Below, piece after piece: positions 17,693-26,182 of a stretch of DNA of 64,000 nucleotides. The DNA lies in the NCBI GenBank assembly GCA_937870635.1, contig CALMZP010000110.1, positions 25,015 to 89,014 of the forward strand, written 5' to 3'. Below the pieces are notes generated by a model. The model searched no databases and was not told the origin of the DNA. It saw only the letters and a list, made by a program, of their open reading frames with translations. Positions within the stretch are counted from its first letter, which is position 1; each line of letters begins with the position of its first letter. The translations under genes were made by a program, and so were the position numbers. Source of the stretch: an uncultured Acidobacteriota bacterium. GTDB taxonomy: Bacteria > Acidobacteriota > Thermoanaerobaculia > Gp7-AA8.

Positions 17693-18574
17693 TTACCCCG
17701 TAATGATGTTCAAACTCGTTGCTCCGTGTCTGGCAAAAGCCCAGTAGATATACAGGATCGGGGCCGTAAAGAGGATCGAGTCGAGGCGGTCGAGGAACCC
17801 CCCGTGGCCGGGAATGAGGGTACCCGAGTCCTTCACCGCGGCGGAGCGCTTCCACATCGACTCGGCCAGGTCCCCGATCACGCCGGCGATCGAGAGGATC
17901 GCGCCGACGATGACGGCGTGGACGATCGGGAACTCGTTGAAGAACGTCATCTGGATGACGATCGCCGTGATGATCGACGTGGCCACGCCGCCGGCGAGTC
18001 CTTCGATCGTCTTCTTCGGGCTGATGCGAGGGGAGAGCTTGTGCTTCCCGAACTTCTTGCCGGTGTAATACGCGCCCGCGTCTCCGAGCCACACCACCAG
18101 CAGATTGAAGTACACCAGATCCGGTCCCTCGGGGAAATCGCCGCGGAGGCGGATGAGCGAACCGCCGAGCATTCCGACATACATCGTGGCCATGACGGCG
18201 ACCGCGCTGCCGGGCAGAGCCTCGTCCAGATCCTTCTTCCCGAACACGTACGAAGCAGGGATGACGAGGAGCGTCAGGTACATTCCGATCTCGACGGACA
18301 GCTCGTCGAGGACGAACGCAGCGAGGATGACCGTGGCGACCAGCAGGCAGAGGACGACGGGAATCTCGTATCCCTTGCGGCGGCCGAACGCCAGGAATTC
18401 ATACAGCGCAAGGAGCGACACGAGGGCGACCGCGGCGTTGAAGACGTAGGGGTGCGACCAGCCGACGATCCAGATCGTGATGGGGCCGAGGATGAGGGCA
18501 GTCATCTCGCGGGCATAGCGCGAGTAGAACGGCGCCCGGCCGGCGGCACTGGAGGGTTGCGGTTCAGTCGTCAC
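17693..18574 (-). CDS. cdsA: Phosphatidate cytidylyltransferase
   Basis: 293 residues from the GTG whose GTGA overlaps the uppS stop; a longer reading frame would run through uppS. Eight or so hydrophobic helices and the CDP-diglyceride synthase signature at the end (SPRISPKKTIEGLAGG, then KRSAAVKDSGTLIPGHGGFLDRLDS) identify it. It makes CDP-diacylglycerol, the precursor of all phospholipids, in the inner membrane. Translational coupling with uppS is the usual arrangement. Confidence 0.94.
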   Translation of the reverse strand: MTTEPQPSSAAGRAPFYSRYAREMTALILGPITIWIVGWSHPYVFNAAVALVSLLALYEFLAFGRRKGYEIPVVLCLLVATVILAAFVLDELSVEIGMYLTLLVIPASYVFGKKDLDEALPGSAVAVMATMYVGMLGGSLIRLRGDFPEGPDLVYFNLLVVWLGDAGAYYTGKKFGKHKLSPRISPKKTIEGLAGGVATSIITAIVIQMTFFNEFPIVHAVIVGAILSIAGVIGDLAESMWKRSAAVKDSGTLIPGHGGFLDRLDSILFTAPILYIYWAFARHGATSLNIITG

Positions 18575-19386
18575 GCGCGATTTTCGTCCGCCTCGATGAA
18601 CATCTGGGCGTCGGCCTCCTCGACTCCTCCATAGCGCCGGTCGCGTGCCTGGAAATCGATGATGGCCTCGAAAAGATGACGGCGGCGGAAATCGGGCCAG
18701 AGAACCTTCGTGACGTGAATCTCCGCGTACGCAATCTGCCATAGCAGAAAGTTGGAGACGCGAAGCTCTCCGCTGGTCCGGATCAGGAGATCCGGATCAT
18801 CGACGTTTGCAGTGTAGAGATGATCGGAGAAAAAGGCCTCGTCGATGACGGCATCGCTCATCTCGCGCTCGCGCAGCAGAGCCATGATCCGATTGACGGT
18901 GTCCACGATCTCCGCGCGGCCTCCGTAATTGAGCGCGATCTGGAACAGCAGCCCGGTGTTGCGCGCCGTCTGCTCCTGCGCGTAGCGCAATTCGCGCTGA
19001 ACGGTCTCGTCGAGACCATCCACGCGGCCGATGGGGACGAAGCGGATGTTGTTGTCCATCAGCGTCGCCAGCTCCTTGCGCAGGTACTCCTTGAGCAGGA
19101 GCATGAGCGTCGCCACCTCGTAGCGTGGCCGCTTCCAGTTCTCGACGGAGAATGCGTAGAGCGTGATCACGCCGAGCTCGAGCCGCGCCGCGGTCTCCAC
19201 GATCTCGCGCACCGACGCGATTCCGGCGCGATGTCCTTCGACGCGCGGCAGGTTCCGGGACTTCGCCCAGCGCCCGTTGCCGTCCATGATCACGGCGATG
19301 TGACGGGGCATCCGCTTGAAGTCGATCCGCTCGAGGAGACTTTCCTCGATCGAGCCCGGTTCGGCCAGCTTCGATAGGTCGATCAT
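18571..19386 (-). CDS. uppS: Isoprenyl transferase (undecaprenyl diphosphate synthase)
   Basis: 271 residues from the ATG giving MIDLSKLAEPGS; an upstream in-frame start would reach into truA. Motifs: MPRHIAVIMDGNGRWAKSR with the catalytic Asp, VEGHRAG, LYAFSVENWKRP, LNYGGRAEI, and DLLIRTSGELRVSNFLLWQ with AYAEIHV. It builds C55-PP, the lipid carrier for peptidoglycan and the surface polysaccharides made elsewhere in the window. It starts 23 bp after the truA stop. Confidence 0.95.
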   Translation of the reverse strand: MIDLSKLAEPGSIEESLLERIDFKRMPRHIAVIMDGNGRWAKSRNLPRVEGHRAGIASVREIVETAARLELGVITLYAFSVENWKRPRYEVATLMLLLKEYLRKELATLMDNNIRFVPIGRVDGLDETVQRELRYAQEQTARNTGLLFQIALNYGGRAEIVDTVNRIMALLREREMSDAVIDEAFFSDHLYTANVDDPDLLIRTSGELRVSNFLLWQIAYAEIHVTKVLWPDFRRRHLFEAIIDFQARDRRYGGVEEADAQMFIEADENRA

Positions 19387-19409
19387 GGTCGAAGCGGGGA
19401 TGTTAGCAC

Positions 19410-20138
19410 TCAATAATGGACGTCGAGCAGCGTCAATCCTTTGGCCGGAGCCGTCCATCGAGCCGGCGCGAACTCCGGCTCCAGCGACCGGGCCACGTCC
19501 TCCACGCTGAGCTTGCCTCGTCCCGTTTCAATGAGCGATCCGGCGATCCTGCGGACCATGTAGCGGAGGAAGCCGTCGGCCCGGACGTGGATACAAATCG
19601 ATTCATCCTCGCGCTCGACCCGGAGCATCTCGATCGTCCGTTTCGTCGAGCTCACCTCGGGGGCGATCACGGTGAACGCCGCGAAGTCGTGCGAACCGAC
19701 CAGGGGCGCCGCAGCGCGGCTCATCATCTCGACATCGAGCGCCTGACCGACGTGGGCGTGCGTCTCAGCGTGGAAGACGCTCGCAACCTCGGAATTCCAG
19801 ACCCGGTAAACGTACGTCTTGCCCTTCGCATCGAAGCGGCAGTGGAAGTCATCGGCGACGTTCTCAACCGCCGTGACCCGGATGTCGCCGGGCAGGAGGT
19901 CGTTGAGGCCTCGCAGCATGCCTCTGCCGGCGATCTCGAACGGCACATCGGCGTGGGCGCGCTGGGCCACGGCATGGACCCCCGAGTCCGTCCGCCCCGC
20001 ACCCTCAATCTTGATTGGCGCCGCGTACATCTTCGAAAGCGCCGCCTCGATGACCTGCTGCACGCCGGTGGCGTTCGACTGGGTCTGCCATCCGGCGTAA
20101 TTGGTTCCGAGATACTGGATGGTGAAGAGGAGGCGCAT
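19410..20138 (-). CDS. truA: tRNA pseudouridine(38-40) synthase
   Basis: 242 residues. The catalytic Asp51 is in GAGRTDSGVHAVAQ. Other family blocks: LLFTIQYLGTNYAGWQTQ at the start, LRGLNDLLPGDIRV, DFHCRFDAKGKTYVYRVW, FAAFT and DGFLRYMVRRIAGSL. It isomerises uridines 38-40 of the tRNA anticodon arm. First gene of the truA-uppS-cdsA-dxr-rseP set. A TCCCGAGCG-family repeat separates it from the upstream VWA gene on the same strand. Confidence 0.95.
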   Translation of the reverse strand: MRLLFTIQYLGTNYAGWQTQSNATGVQQVIEAALSKMYAAPIKIEGAGRTDSGVHAVAQRAHADVPFEIAGRGMLRGLNDLLPGDIRVTAVENVADDFHCRFDAKGKTYVYRVWNSEVASVFHAETHAHVGQALDVEMMSRAAAPLVGSHDFAAFTVIAPEVSSTKRTIEMLRVEREDESICIHVRADGFLRYMVRRIAGSLIETGRGKLSVEDVARSLEPEFAPARWTAPAKGLTLLDVHY

Positions 20139-20149
20139 GTCTAACTCTA

Positions 20150-20270
20150 TCCTGAGCGAAGCGAAGGATCTCTCCGTGCACGAACGCGAATCGCGCGCCG
20201 AGCGCCGCTTGTCAACGAGTGCTGCGTCAGTGCACCGGAGATCCTTCGCCGTCTTTGCGGCTCAGGATGA
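20150..20270. repeat. Inverted pair, TCCTGAGCG variant
   Basis: TCCTGAGCGAAGCGAAGGAT on the left pairs with ATCCTTCGCCG...CGGCTCAGGATGA on the right, about 85 nt apart. It belongs to the same family as 9906 and 57815 but with CTGAG in place of CCGAG. Confidence 0.8.
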
Positions 20271-20276
20271 ACTTTG

Positions 20277-21971
20277 CTACCGCAGATCCTGCGCGATCAC
20301 CTGTTCCCTTGCGAAGCCGCTTACGTTCGAGATCTGATCGGCGACGCCGACCGAGATCCGGTTCAGGCCCTTCTCCATCAGGAGGTCGAGGGTGTACGAG
20401 TAGTACTTGCCTTTTGCCCGCTCTCGCTCGGATACCGGCACGCGCAACGGATGCGATTTGCGCGCGACGTCCGACATGTCGCCGTTCTTGTCCGCGACGG
20501 CGACGAAAACCTCGAAGCCGCCCGCGTACTCTTCATCGCCCTGCGGAAGCAGCGTGAGGTTGTCCATGGGGATCTGCACCTCGAGCGGTACCTGGAACAG
20601 ACCATCCTCCATCGGAACGGGACGGCCTGTGCGCACGAGGATGCCGAGGTCGTTTGCGCGGCTCTTGTAATGGAGGTTGGCGATGACGCGATCACTCATC
20701 TCCGCGTACATCGACTTCTCGACGAAGGTCTGGCGGTTGCGGACGGTGTGTCGGTTGGGGTTGTTCTTCAGCCGGACGCGGACATAGCGCTGGCGATCGA
20801 CGCGCTCGGTGCTGGCGCGGTAGCCGAGGGAGTAGTAGTAGTCCATGTCGCGCTGGATGCGCGCGAAGGCCGCGGCGAAGTTGTTCGTGTTGACGGAGGC
20901 CTGGCCGCCGGTCATGTCGGCCATGAGCTGCACGGACTCCGTCGTGTTCGTGGAGAAGGAATGAGCGACGCTGACGGAAGTCGGCGCCCGGTGTTCGGCG
21001 CTGAATTCCTCGCCGCCGGTCATGCCTGCGGCGTGAATCGGGTAGAGGGTGATCCCGTTCGCGTTGGCCGAACGAGCCACGGACTGGATGACCGAGGTCG
21101 CGTCGAAGTGCATGCCTTCGAGGAGGCTGCCGGTGCCCTGCCACTGCTTCTCACGGCTGACTTCCTCGATGTAGATGAACATCTCGCGACCGGGCTGGAT
21201 CGGAAAACCTTCGGTCGTCAGAACGAGGATCTTCTTTCCCTCGACGCCGGCCAGGGTGCTCATGAGCGCGTTGATCGACGAAGCGCTCTGGCGGAGATCA
21301 TGTTCGATGGACGACGCGTAAGCGCGTGCAGTGGCGACGGCTTCCTGGTACGACCGCGCCTCGCGAATGCGCTCCTCGGTTGTCTTGCGCTCGCTGCGGT
21401 TCGCGGTTCCCATTGCCGACTCGCCGGCGATGATGTCGAGTGTCTGCGCGATCAACCCCTGATCGCGCGTGAATGGAACCCGGACCTTCATGCTCCGGTT
21501 GAAGGTGGCGATCATCGCCTCGTCCCCGGGACGCATCGACTTCTGGAGAAACTCCTTCATCTCCTTGAAGACGCGGTTGCGGTTGAACGGGGCCAGCGAA
21601 AGGTTGTCGATATAGAAAATGATGCGACGCCGCATGTTGTCGGGGATGTCTTCCGCGCGGACCGGCGCGGCCGGCTTCGGGGCGTCGACGATCTGCCCTT
21701 CGCCCTCGGCGCCTTTGGGGATGCTTCCCTCGACCTCGTAAAAGTTCGAGATCGGTTTCGGGACGTTGTTCTCGAAGATCTCGAAGTCTTCGCGCTTCAG
21801 GCCCGTGACGGGATCGCCGCGGCGGTCGGTGACGACCACGTCGATGTTGATGACCCGGACGTCGATGTTCTCGACGAGCTTCGGCACCTCTTCCTGCTTC
21901 TGCTGAGCGACTGCAGGAGGGACGGCGGCGAGTGCCGCGGCGACGAGTGCGATTCCGATTCCGTATCTCAA
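20277..21971 (-). CDS. Secreted VWA-domain protein (acidobacterial VWFA-related type)
   Basis: 564 residues with a signal peptide (MRYGIGIALVAAALAAVPPAVAQ). The N-terminal block VRVINIDVVVTDRRGDPVTGLKREDFEIFENN is the hallmark of the VWFA-related family that is greatly expanded in Acidobacteria. The VWA-like domain follows (RIIFYIDNLSLAPFNRNRVF, KILVLTTEGFPIQ), with a degenerate metal site. The C-terminal third has RYVRVRLKNNPNRHTVRNR. Function unknown. The start codon is TTG: TTGAGATACGG with GGAGG 10 nt upstream; the nearby ATG runs into an immediate stop. Confidence 0.85.
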   Translation of the reverse strand: MRYGIGIALVAAALAAVPPAVAQQKQEEVPKLVENIDVRVINIDVVVTDRRGDPVTGLKREDFEIFENNVPKPISNFYEVEGSIPKGAEGEGQIVDAPKPAAPVRAEDIPDNMRRRIIFYIDNLSLAPFNRNRVFKEMKEFLQKSMRPGDEAMIATFNRSMKVRVPFTRDQGLIAQTLDIIAGESAMGTANRSERKTTEERIREARSYQEAVATARAYASSIEHDLRQSASSINALMSTLAGVEGKKILVLTTEGFPIQPGREMFIYIEEVSREKQWQGTGSLLEGMHFDATSVIQSVARSANANGITLYPIHAAGMTGGEEFSAEHRAPTSVSVAHSFSTNTTESVQLMADMTGGQASVNTNNFAAAFARIQRDMDYYYSLGYRASTERVDRQRYVRVRLKNNPNRHTVRNRQTFVEKSMYAEMSDRVIANLHYKSRANDLGILVRTGRPVPMEDGLFQVPLEVQIPMDNLTLLPQGDEEYAGGFEVFVAVADKNGDMSDVARKSHPLRVPVSERERAKGKYYSYTLDLLMEKGLNRISVGVADQISNVSGFAREQVIAQDLR

Positions 21972-22114
21972 ATTGACATGGCCTCCGCTGGGTACGGTCT
22001 TCCTGGCGTTCTCTTTGACGGGTTGTGGGCCGCGGGCGTTTCACGGCCGGTGGCGTGCTCCGTGCGAGAATACAGGACCGCCGGTGGAAACCGGGTGACA
22101 CATTGAAAATTCCG

Positions 22115-23020
22115 ATGAGCACGACGAGTCAAATCCAAGAGGGTCAACGAGATCCGCTCGCGTTCATGAAGATGGCCGGAGCCGGGAACGACTTCGTCGT
22201 CATCGACAACCGCGCCGGGCGGATCGCTGACGGGACCGCTCTGGCGCTTCGGGTCTGCACGCGGCGGCTCTCCGTCGGCGCAGACGGGCTCATCCTGGTC
22301 GAGCCTTCGACCCGCGCCACCTTCCGCATCCGCTACTTCAACGCCGACGGATCCCTTGGCGAATTCTGCGGGAACGGCACGCGCTGCGCGGCGCGATTCG
22401 CCTTCCTGCATGGAATCGCCGAGCGGCAGATGACGATCGAGACGGATGCTGGGATCGTGAACGCCGAAGTGGATGAACGGGGGAGTGTGACGATCTCGTT
22501 GCCGCCGCCGGCTTCGTTTCGGGCCGACCGGCCGGTGCAGGTGGGAAGCTCGACAGTCCGAGGAAGCTCCATCGTCGTCGGCGTTCCGCACTACGTCGTC
22601 TTTCTCACCGGCGACCTGTGGGAACAGGAGATCGAATCCCTGGGGCGCGCCATTCGTCACCATCCGGAGATGCAGCCGGCCGGGACCAACGTGAACTTCG
22701 TGGTGGTGCGCGACGACCATTCCCTCGAAGTGCGCACGTATGAACGTGGTGTCGAAGCGGAGACGCTGGCGTGTGGGTCCGGCGTCGTGGCGTCCGTGAG
22801 TGTCAGCACTTTGTCCGGCAAGGTCGAGCCTCCGGTGAAAGTCCTGACGAGAAGCGGCATCACTCTCGAAGTAACGATGTCGAAGCACGGGACAGAGCTT
22901 CGCGACGTCAGGCTGAAGGGCGATGCCCGCGCGATTTATCGGGCGTCGATGACGCCGGAGACGCTCGAAGGGTTCGACCCTGAGTTCCTTCGCGTGCCGT
23001 CGAAAGCAATCGCGACGTGA
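22115..23020 (+). CDS. dapF: Diaminopimelate epimerase
   Basis: 301 residues from ATG 22115 (an alternative start at 22166 would begin MKMAGAGNDF). It interconverts LL- and meso-diaminopimelate for lysine and peptidoglycan. The two catalytic cysteines are in GEFCGNGTRC and ETLACGSGVV, and KMAGAGNDFVVIDNR and NADGS are conserved. In E. coli-type enzymes the motif is ERGxGETxACG; here it reads ERGVEAETLACG, one residue longer. The stop overlaps the GTG of the next gene (GTGA), so dapF heads the polysaccharide operon. Confidence 0.93.
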   Translation: MSTTSQIQEGQRDPLAFMKMAGAGNDFVVIDNRAGRIADGTALALRVCTRRLSVGADGLILVEPSTRATFRIRYFNADGSLGEFCGNGTRCAARFAFLHGIAERQMTIETDAGIVNAEVDERGSVTISLPPPASFRADRPVQVGSSTVRGSSIVVGVPHYVVFLTGDLWEQEIESLGRAIRHHPEMQPAGTNVNFVVVRDDHSLEVRTYERGVEAETLACGSGVVASVSVSTLSGKVEPPVKVLTRSGITLEVTMSKHGTELRDVRLKGDARAIYRASMTPETLEGFDPEFLRVPSKAIAT

Positions 23021-24225
23021 AGTTCGCTGTCATCCGGTGGGCCGTCGCGGCCGCGGCCTCTGCCTGGGCGGCCGCGTTGATCGTTAGGCATCCGACACCC
23101 ATTGATGGTGCGCTGCCGTTCATCGTGGTCGTGATGACGGTCGTTGCCGCGGTCACACATCCGGCCATTCAGCTTTCCGTTCCATTGCTCCTCCTCGGCG
23201 AGATCGTCTTTCCGGACGAGCACCTCCGGCTTCTCTGGTTCGGGATCGTGCTCGCGGTGTCGTTCGCAGGCGCAGTCCAGTGGAGCGCGGGCGACGCCAC
23301 TCGCGAAGATCAGTGGAGCGCGGGCGACCCCGCCCGCGTCCGTCATGAAGCCCAGACTTCCCGAGCGCACGCGGGCGAGGTCGCCCGCGCTCCACTCATC
23401 ATCGCGATTGCCGCGATCCTTCTTCTCCGGTGGATCCCCCTCGAACCGGTGCTATTCGGCCGGGAGATCTTCATCCTTGTTGTCGCCGCGGCGACGGTGA
23501 TGATTCTCGGGCGGACGCCCGTCGCGATCGCCGTCGCCGTGGCCGCGGCGCTTTTCACGCCCGCCGTTCCGCTGCGGACGCTCATCGTTCCGATCGGCGT
23601 GCTGGTGTTGTCCATCGGCGCGCGCCTGTTGGCTGAATTTTGGATTTTGGATTTTGGATTTTGGATTGAGAAGCAAAATCCAAAATCCAAAATCCAAAAT
23701 CCAAAATCTGTGGCATCACAGGTGGTTCTGTCCACGATAGGGGCTCTTGCCGTCGCGCTTCCCATGATGTTCTTCGCCTGGAGCGGGGCTTTCGCGCGGG
23801 CTCTCCCGGTCATGCTCCGCGGTGGCCCGCCGAGGATCGAACGCGTTCCGGTGCGGATCGCGCTCGCCGCCGGACAGTCGGCGGAGGTCGACGTTCCGCG
23901 CGAGGGGCGGGGTGTGATCCTCTCCGGTGCGAACGTGCCGAAGCTGCGGCGGGGAACGATCGTGGGGACGGTCGAGCCGGGGCACATCGTCGTTCGCATC
24001 GGCGATGTGGCCGACTGGGGCGTGCTCCGCCGCGATCACTACTACGCTTCGCGCAATCCTCTGCCGCGGCGCCCGGGCGGCATCCTCCGCGGTTGGGGGC
24101 AAACTGCCTGGATCGACGCGTCGGGGCGCATTGCGGTACGTCCCGGTACGGTCGTCGTTACGGCGGACCGTGGCCTGCCTTCGGGCGCGAGCCTGCAGAT
24201 CGATGCGATCGAGCTGGCGCGATGA
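23017..24225 (+). CDS. Membrane protein of unknown function, carrying two repeat insertions
   Basis: 402 residues from the GTG overlapping dapF. Alternating hydrophobic segments up to about residue 265 suggest 8-10 helices, then a soluble C-terminal domain (about 275-402). I do not recognise the family. Two stretches are encoded by intergenic-type repeats that keep the frame: QWSAGDATREDQWSAGDPAR through EVARAPL (about 88-127) from the GC palindrome, and EFWILDFGFWIEKQNPKSK onwards (about 207-230) from a 7-bp inverted array. Both fall between hydrophobic segments, where loops would tolerate them. It is coupled to the next gene by ATGATGA. Confidence 0.7.
   Translation: MKFAVIRWAVAAAASAWAAALIVRHPTPIDGALPFIVVVMTVVAAVTHPAIQLSVPLLLLGEIVFPDEHLRLLWFGIVLAVSFAGAVQWSAGDATREDQWSAGDPARVRHEAQTSRAHAGEVARAPLIIAIAAILLLRWIPLEPVLFGREIFILVVAAATVMILGRTPVAIAVAVAAALFTPAVPLRTLIVPIGVLVLSIGARLLAEFWILDFGFWIEKQNPKSKIQNPKSVASQVVLSTIGALAVALPMMFFAWSGAFARALPVMLRGGPPRIERVPVRIALAAGQSAEVDVPREGRGVILSGANVPKLRRGTIVGTVEPGHIVVRIGDVADWGVLRRDHYYASRNPLPRRPGGILRGWGQTAWIDASGRIAVRPGTVVVTADRGLPSGASLQIDAIELAR
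23280..23395. repeat. GC-rich palindromes inside a coding region
   Basis: Two left halves (CAGTGGAGCGCGGGCGAC) and two palindromic cores lie within the 402-residue membrane protein gene, in the frame that reads WSAGD / ARAP. No stop codon is created. Confidence 0.9.
23637..23708. repeat. ATTTTGG 7-bp inverted array inside a coding region
   Basis: Four ATTTTGG units, an 11-bp spacer, then about four CCAAAAT units. Translation gives FWILDFGFWI and NPKSKIQNPKS. The same array stands between genes at 41764. Confidence 0.92.
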
Positions 24226-26168
24226 TGACGGCGCCGATCGTTCACGCCGTCGTCGTTCTCACGCTTCTGCCCCTGCTCACTCTCCGCGGCACGTGGCTAT
24301 GGCGGTATCTGGCGATCGATCTGGCGACGTACGGGCTTGCATGGGTGGCGTGGGGCCATGCGGCGGCGATTGACGGCTACGCGGCGTCGGTCGGATTCGT
24401 CGTCGTGAAGATCGCACTCTTCTCGCTGTCTCTGGCGGCGGCTCCGGACGTGAGGTGGTCTGCCAATCGCGCCGCGATCCTGGCGATCCTCGTCTACTCG
24501 CTCCTGATTCCGGCGATGCAGCGCGTCCCGATCGATGGGGACGAGCCTTTCTATCTGCTCGTCACGGAGTCGATCGTCCGCGATTTCGACCTCGATCTCG
24601 CAAATCAGTATCGCGATCTTTCGTCCACCGCGTCGGGACGGCTCGACCTGAAACCACAGCCGGGCGATCCGGTCGGCGCGAACGGCGAGCAGTATTCGCG
24701 GCATGAACCGCTGCTCCCGATTCTCTTGATCCCCGGCTATCTGGCGGCGGGGCTGCCGGGAGCGCTGGCGACGATCGCGATCTTCGCGGCATTGCTCGTT
24801 CGCTCGACGGTCCGCCTTTTCGAAGACGAAGGATTCGACGACGCGACGACCCGGGCCATCTTTCCCTTCTTTGCCTTCGGCCCGCCGGTCGTCTTCTACG
24901 CGGCGCGAATCTGGGCGGAAGTACCCGCCGCCTTCTTTTTCGTCGAGGCCATTCGCGGCGTGCGCCAGAAGCGTCCGAAGCGGTGGGCGTCGGCGCTCCT
25001 CTTTCTCTCACTGCTCAAATTGCGGTTCGTGCTGGTGGCGATTCCGCTCGTCGTTAAAGCGGTCGCAAGGTCGCGCCGTCACGCCGCGATTGCCATCGCG
25101 ATTGTCGGCGTCCCTCTGATCGTTCTCTGGCTCATCACAGGAAGCGCCACGAATGTGCATTCGATCCGTGATCTGGTGGCACCGACGGCAGGAGGACCGT
25201 TGCACGGCGCCTTCGGGCTCGTTCTCGACGGCGCCGCCGGTATCGCGTTCCAGGCGCCGTTCTACCTTCTGGCGATCTTCGCGCTCGTTCGCTGGCGCCA
25301 TCTCCCCGAATCGGCCCGGCTCGGTCTGATTGCTGCGCTGCCGTATCTCATCCTGCTCATCCCGCGATCCGAGTGGCACGGCGGGTGGTCGCCTCCGCTT
25401 CGATACATCGTCTTCCTGATGCCGGTGCTGGCGTTGTGTGGAGGAGCGATGCTGTGTGGAGCGCGGGCGACCTCGCCCGCGTCTGACGGCGGGAGTGATG
25501 GCGGGCGAGGTCGCCCGCCCTCCACTGCTCTCCGGTTGATAGCTCTGTACACGGTTGGACTTGTCATCCACGGCGTGGCTTATCCCTGGCGGCTGTTTCA
25601 CATCGCGAACGGCGAGAACGTGGCCGGCGAATATCTTTCGCGTCTGTACGGAACTGATTTCTCGCGGCTCTTTCCGAGCTTCATCCGGCTGAACGATGCG
25701 GCGATTGCCGGTTCGGTCCTCCTGATCCTCGCGATGATCCTCTCCGCACGCCGGCGTTGGGCGACGATTCCCGCTCCGTTCGCGATCGCTCTGCTGTCGA
25801 TCGTTCTGGCCGCCGGATTTCTGTCCGGCCTGCAACCCGCGGAGCGCGTCGAGTTCGAAGATGCGCACGTGACCCATGAAGGCGGGGAGCTCTTTCCGCA
25901 CGAGTTCACCGTCGCCCGTTTCGCGTATCGCGGGGGCTGGATCCTGCATCAGGGGCAGTCCCTGTCGTTCGTCGCCCGTCCGGGCGCAGCCACCCTCCAC
26001 TATGCGAGTGGCCACCCGGCGGCGATTCAGGTGGGCAGGAATGTCTACGAGCTTCCCGCGGCGGCGTCCGGGTATCGAAGCGTCCGCGTCCGCATCGGAA
26101 GTCCGGAGCGGGTGGTCCTGAAGTGTTTGCGGGGCAGCGTGAACCTCGACCGGCTCGACTCCGACTGA
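24222..26168 (+). CDS. GT-C-type polytopic membrane glycosyltransferase (putative)
   Basis: 648 residues from ATG 24222 (ATGATGA overlap). About a dozen hydrophobic helices. The first large loop holds VPIDGDEPFYLLVTES, resembling the acidic catalytic loop of GT39/ArnT-like enzymes that use polyprenyl-phosphate sugars, followed by YSRHEPLLPILLIPGY. A soluble C-terminal part begins near residue 545. Residues of the type CGARATSPASDGGSDGGRGR (about 413-432) come from an inserted GC palindrome between two helices. Function is inferred from topology and from the neighbouring glycosyltransferases; the exact substrate is unknown. Confidence 0.65.
   Translation: MMTAPIVHAVVVLTLLPLLTLRGTWLWRYLAIDLATYGLAWVAWGHAAAIDGYAASVGFVVVKIALFSLSLAAAPDVRWSANRAAILAILVYSLLIPAMQRVPIDGDEPFYLLVTESIVRDFDLDLANQYRDLSSTASGRLDLKPQPGDPVGANGEQYSRHEPLLPILLIPGYLAAGLPGALATIAIFAALLVRSTVRLFEDEGFDDATTRAIFPFFAFGPPVVFYAARIWAEVPAAFFFVEAIRGVRQKRPKRWASALLFLSLLKLRFVLVAIPLVVKAVARSRRHAAIAIAIVGVPLIVLWLITGSATNVHSIRDLVAPTAGGPLHGAFGLVLDGAAGIAFQAPFYLLAIFALVRWRHLPESARLGLIAALPYLILLIPRSEWHGGWSPPLRYIVFLMPVLALCGGAMLCGARATSPASDGGSDGGRGRPPSTALRLIALYTVGLVIHGVAYPWRLFHIANGENVAGEYLSRLYGTDFSRLFPSFIRLNDAAIAGSVLLILAMILSARRRWATIPAPFAIALLSIVLAAGFLSGLQPAERVEFEDAHVTHEGGELFPHEFTVARFAYRGGWILHQGQSLSFVARPGAATLHYASGHPAAIQVGRNVYELPAAASGYRSVRVRIGSPERVVLKCLRGSVNLDRLDSD
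25456..25525. repeat. GC-rich palindrome pair inside a coding region
   Basis: GTGGAGCGCGGGCGACCTCG on the left and GCGGGCGAGGTCGCCCGC with CTCCAC on the right, read in the frame GARATSPA, inside the GT-C-like gene. Confidence 0.9.
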
Positions 26169-26182
26169 TACCCTCCGCGCCG

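Noticed and set aside
18575..18742. N-terminal extension of CdsA
   Set aside because: It overlaps uppS in another frame; the GTG with GTGA overlap is the natural start.
23637..23708. FWILDFGFWI stretch as a genuine conserved transmembrane segment
   Set aside because: It is the translation of a DNA repeat that also occurs between genes at 41764, so it is not evidence of a protein domain.
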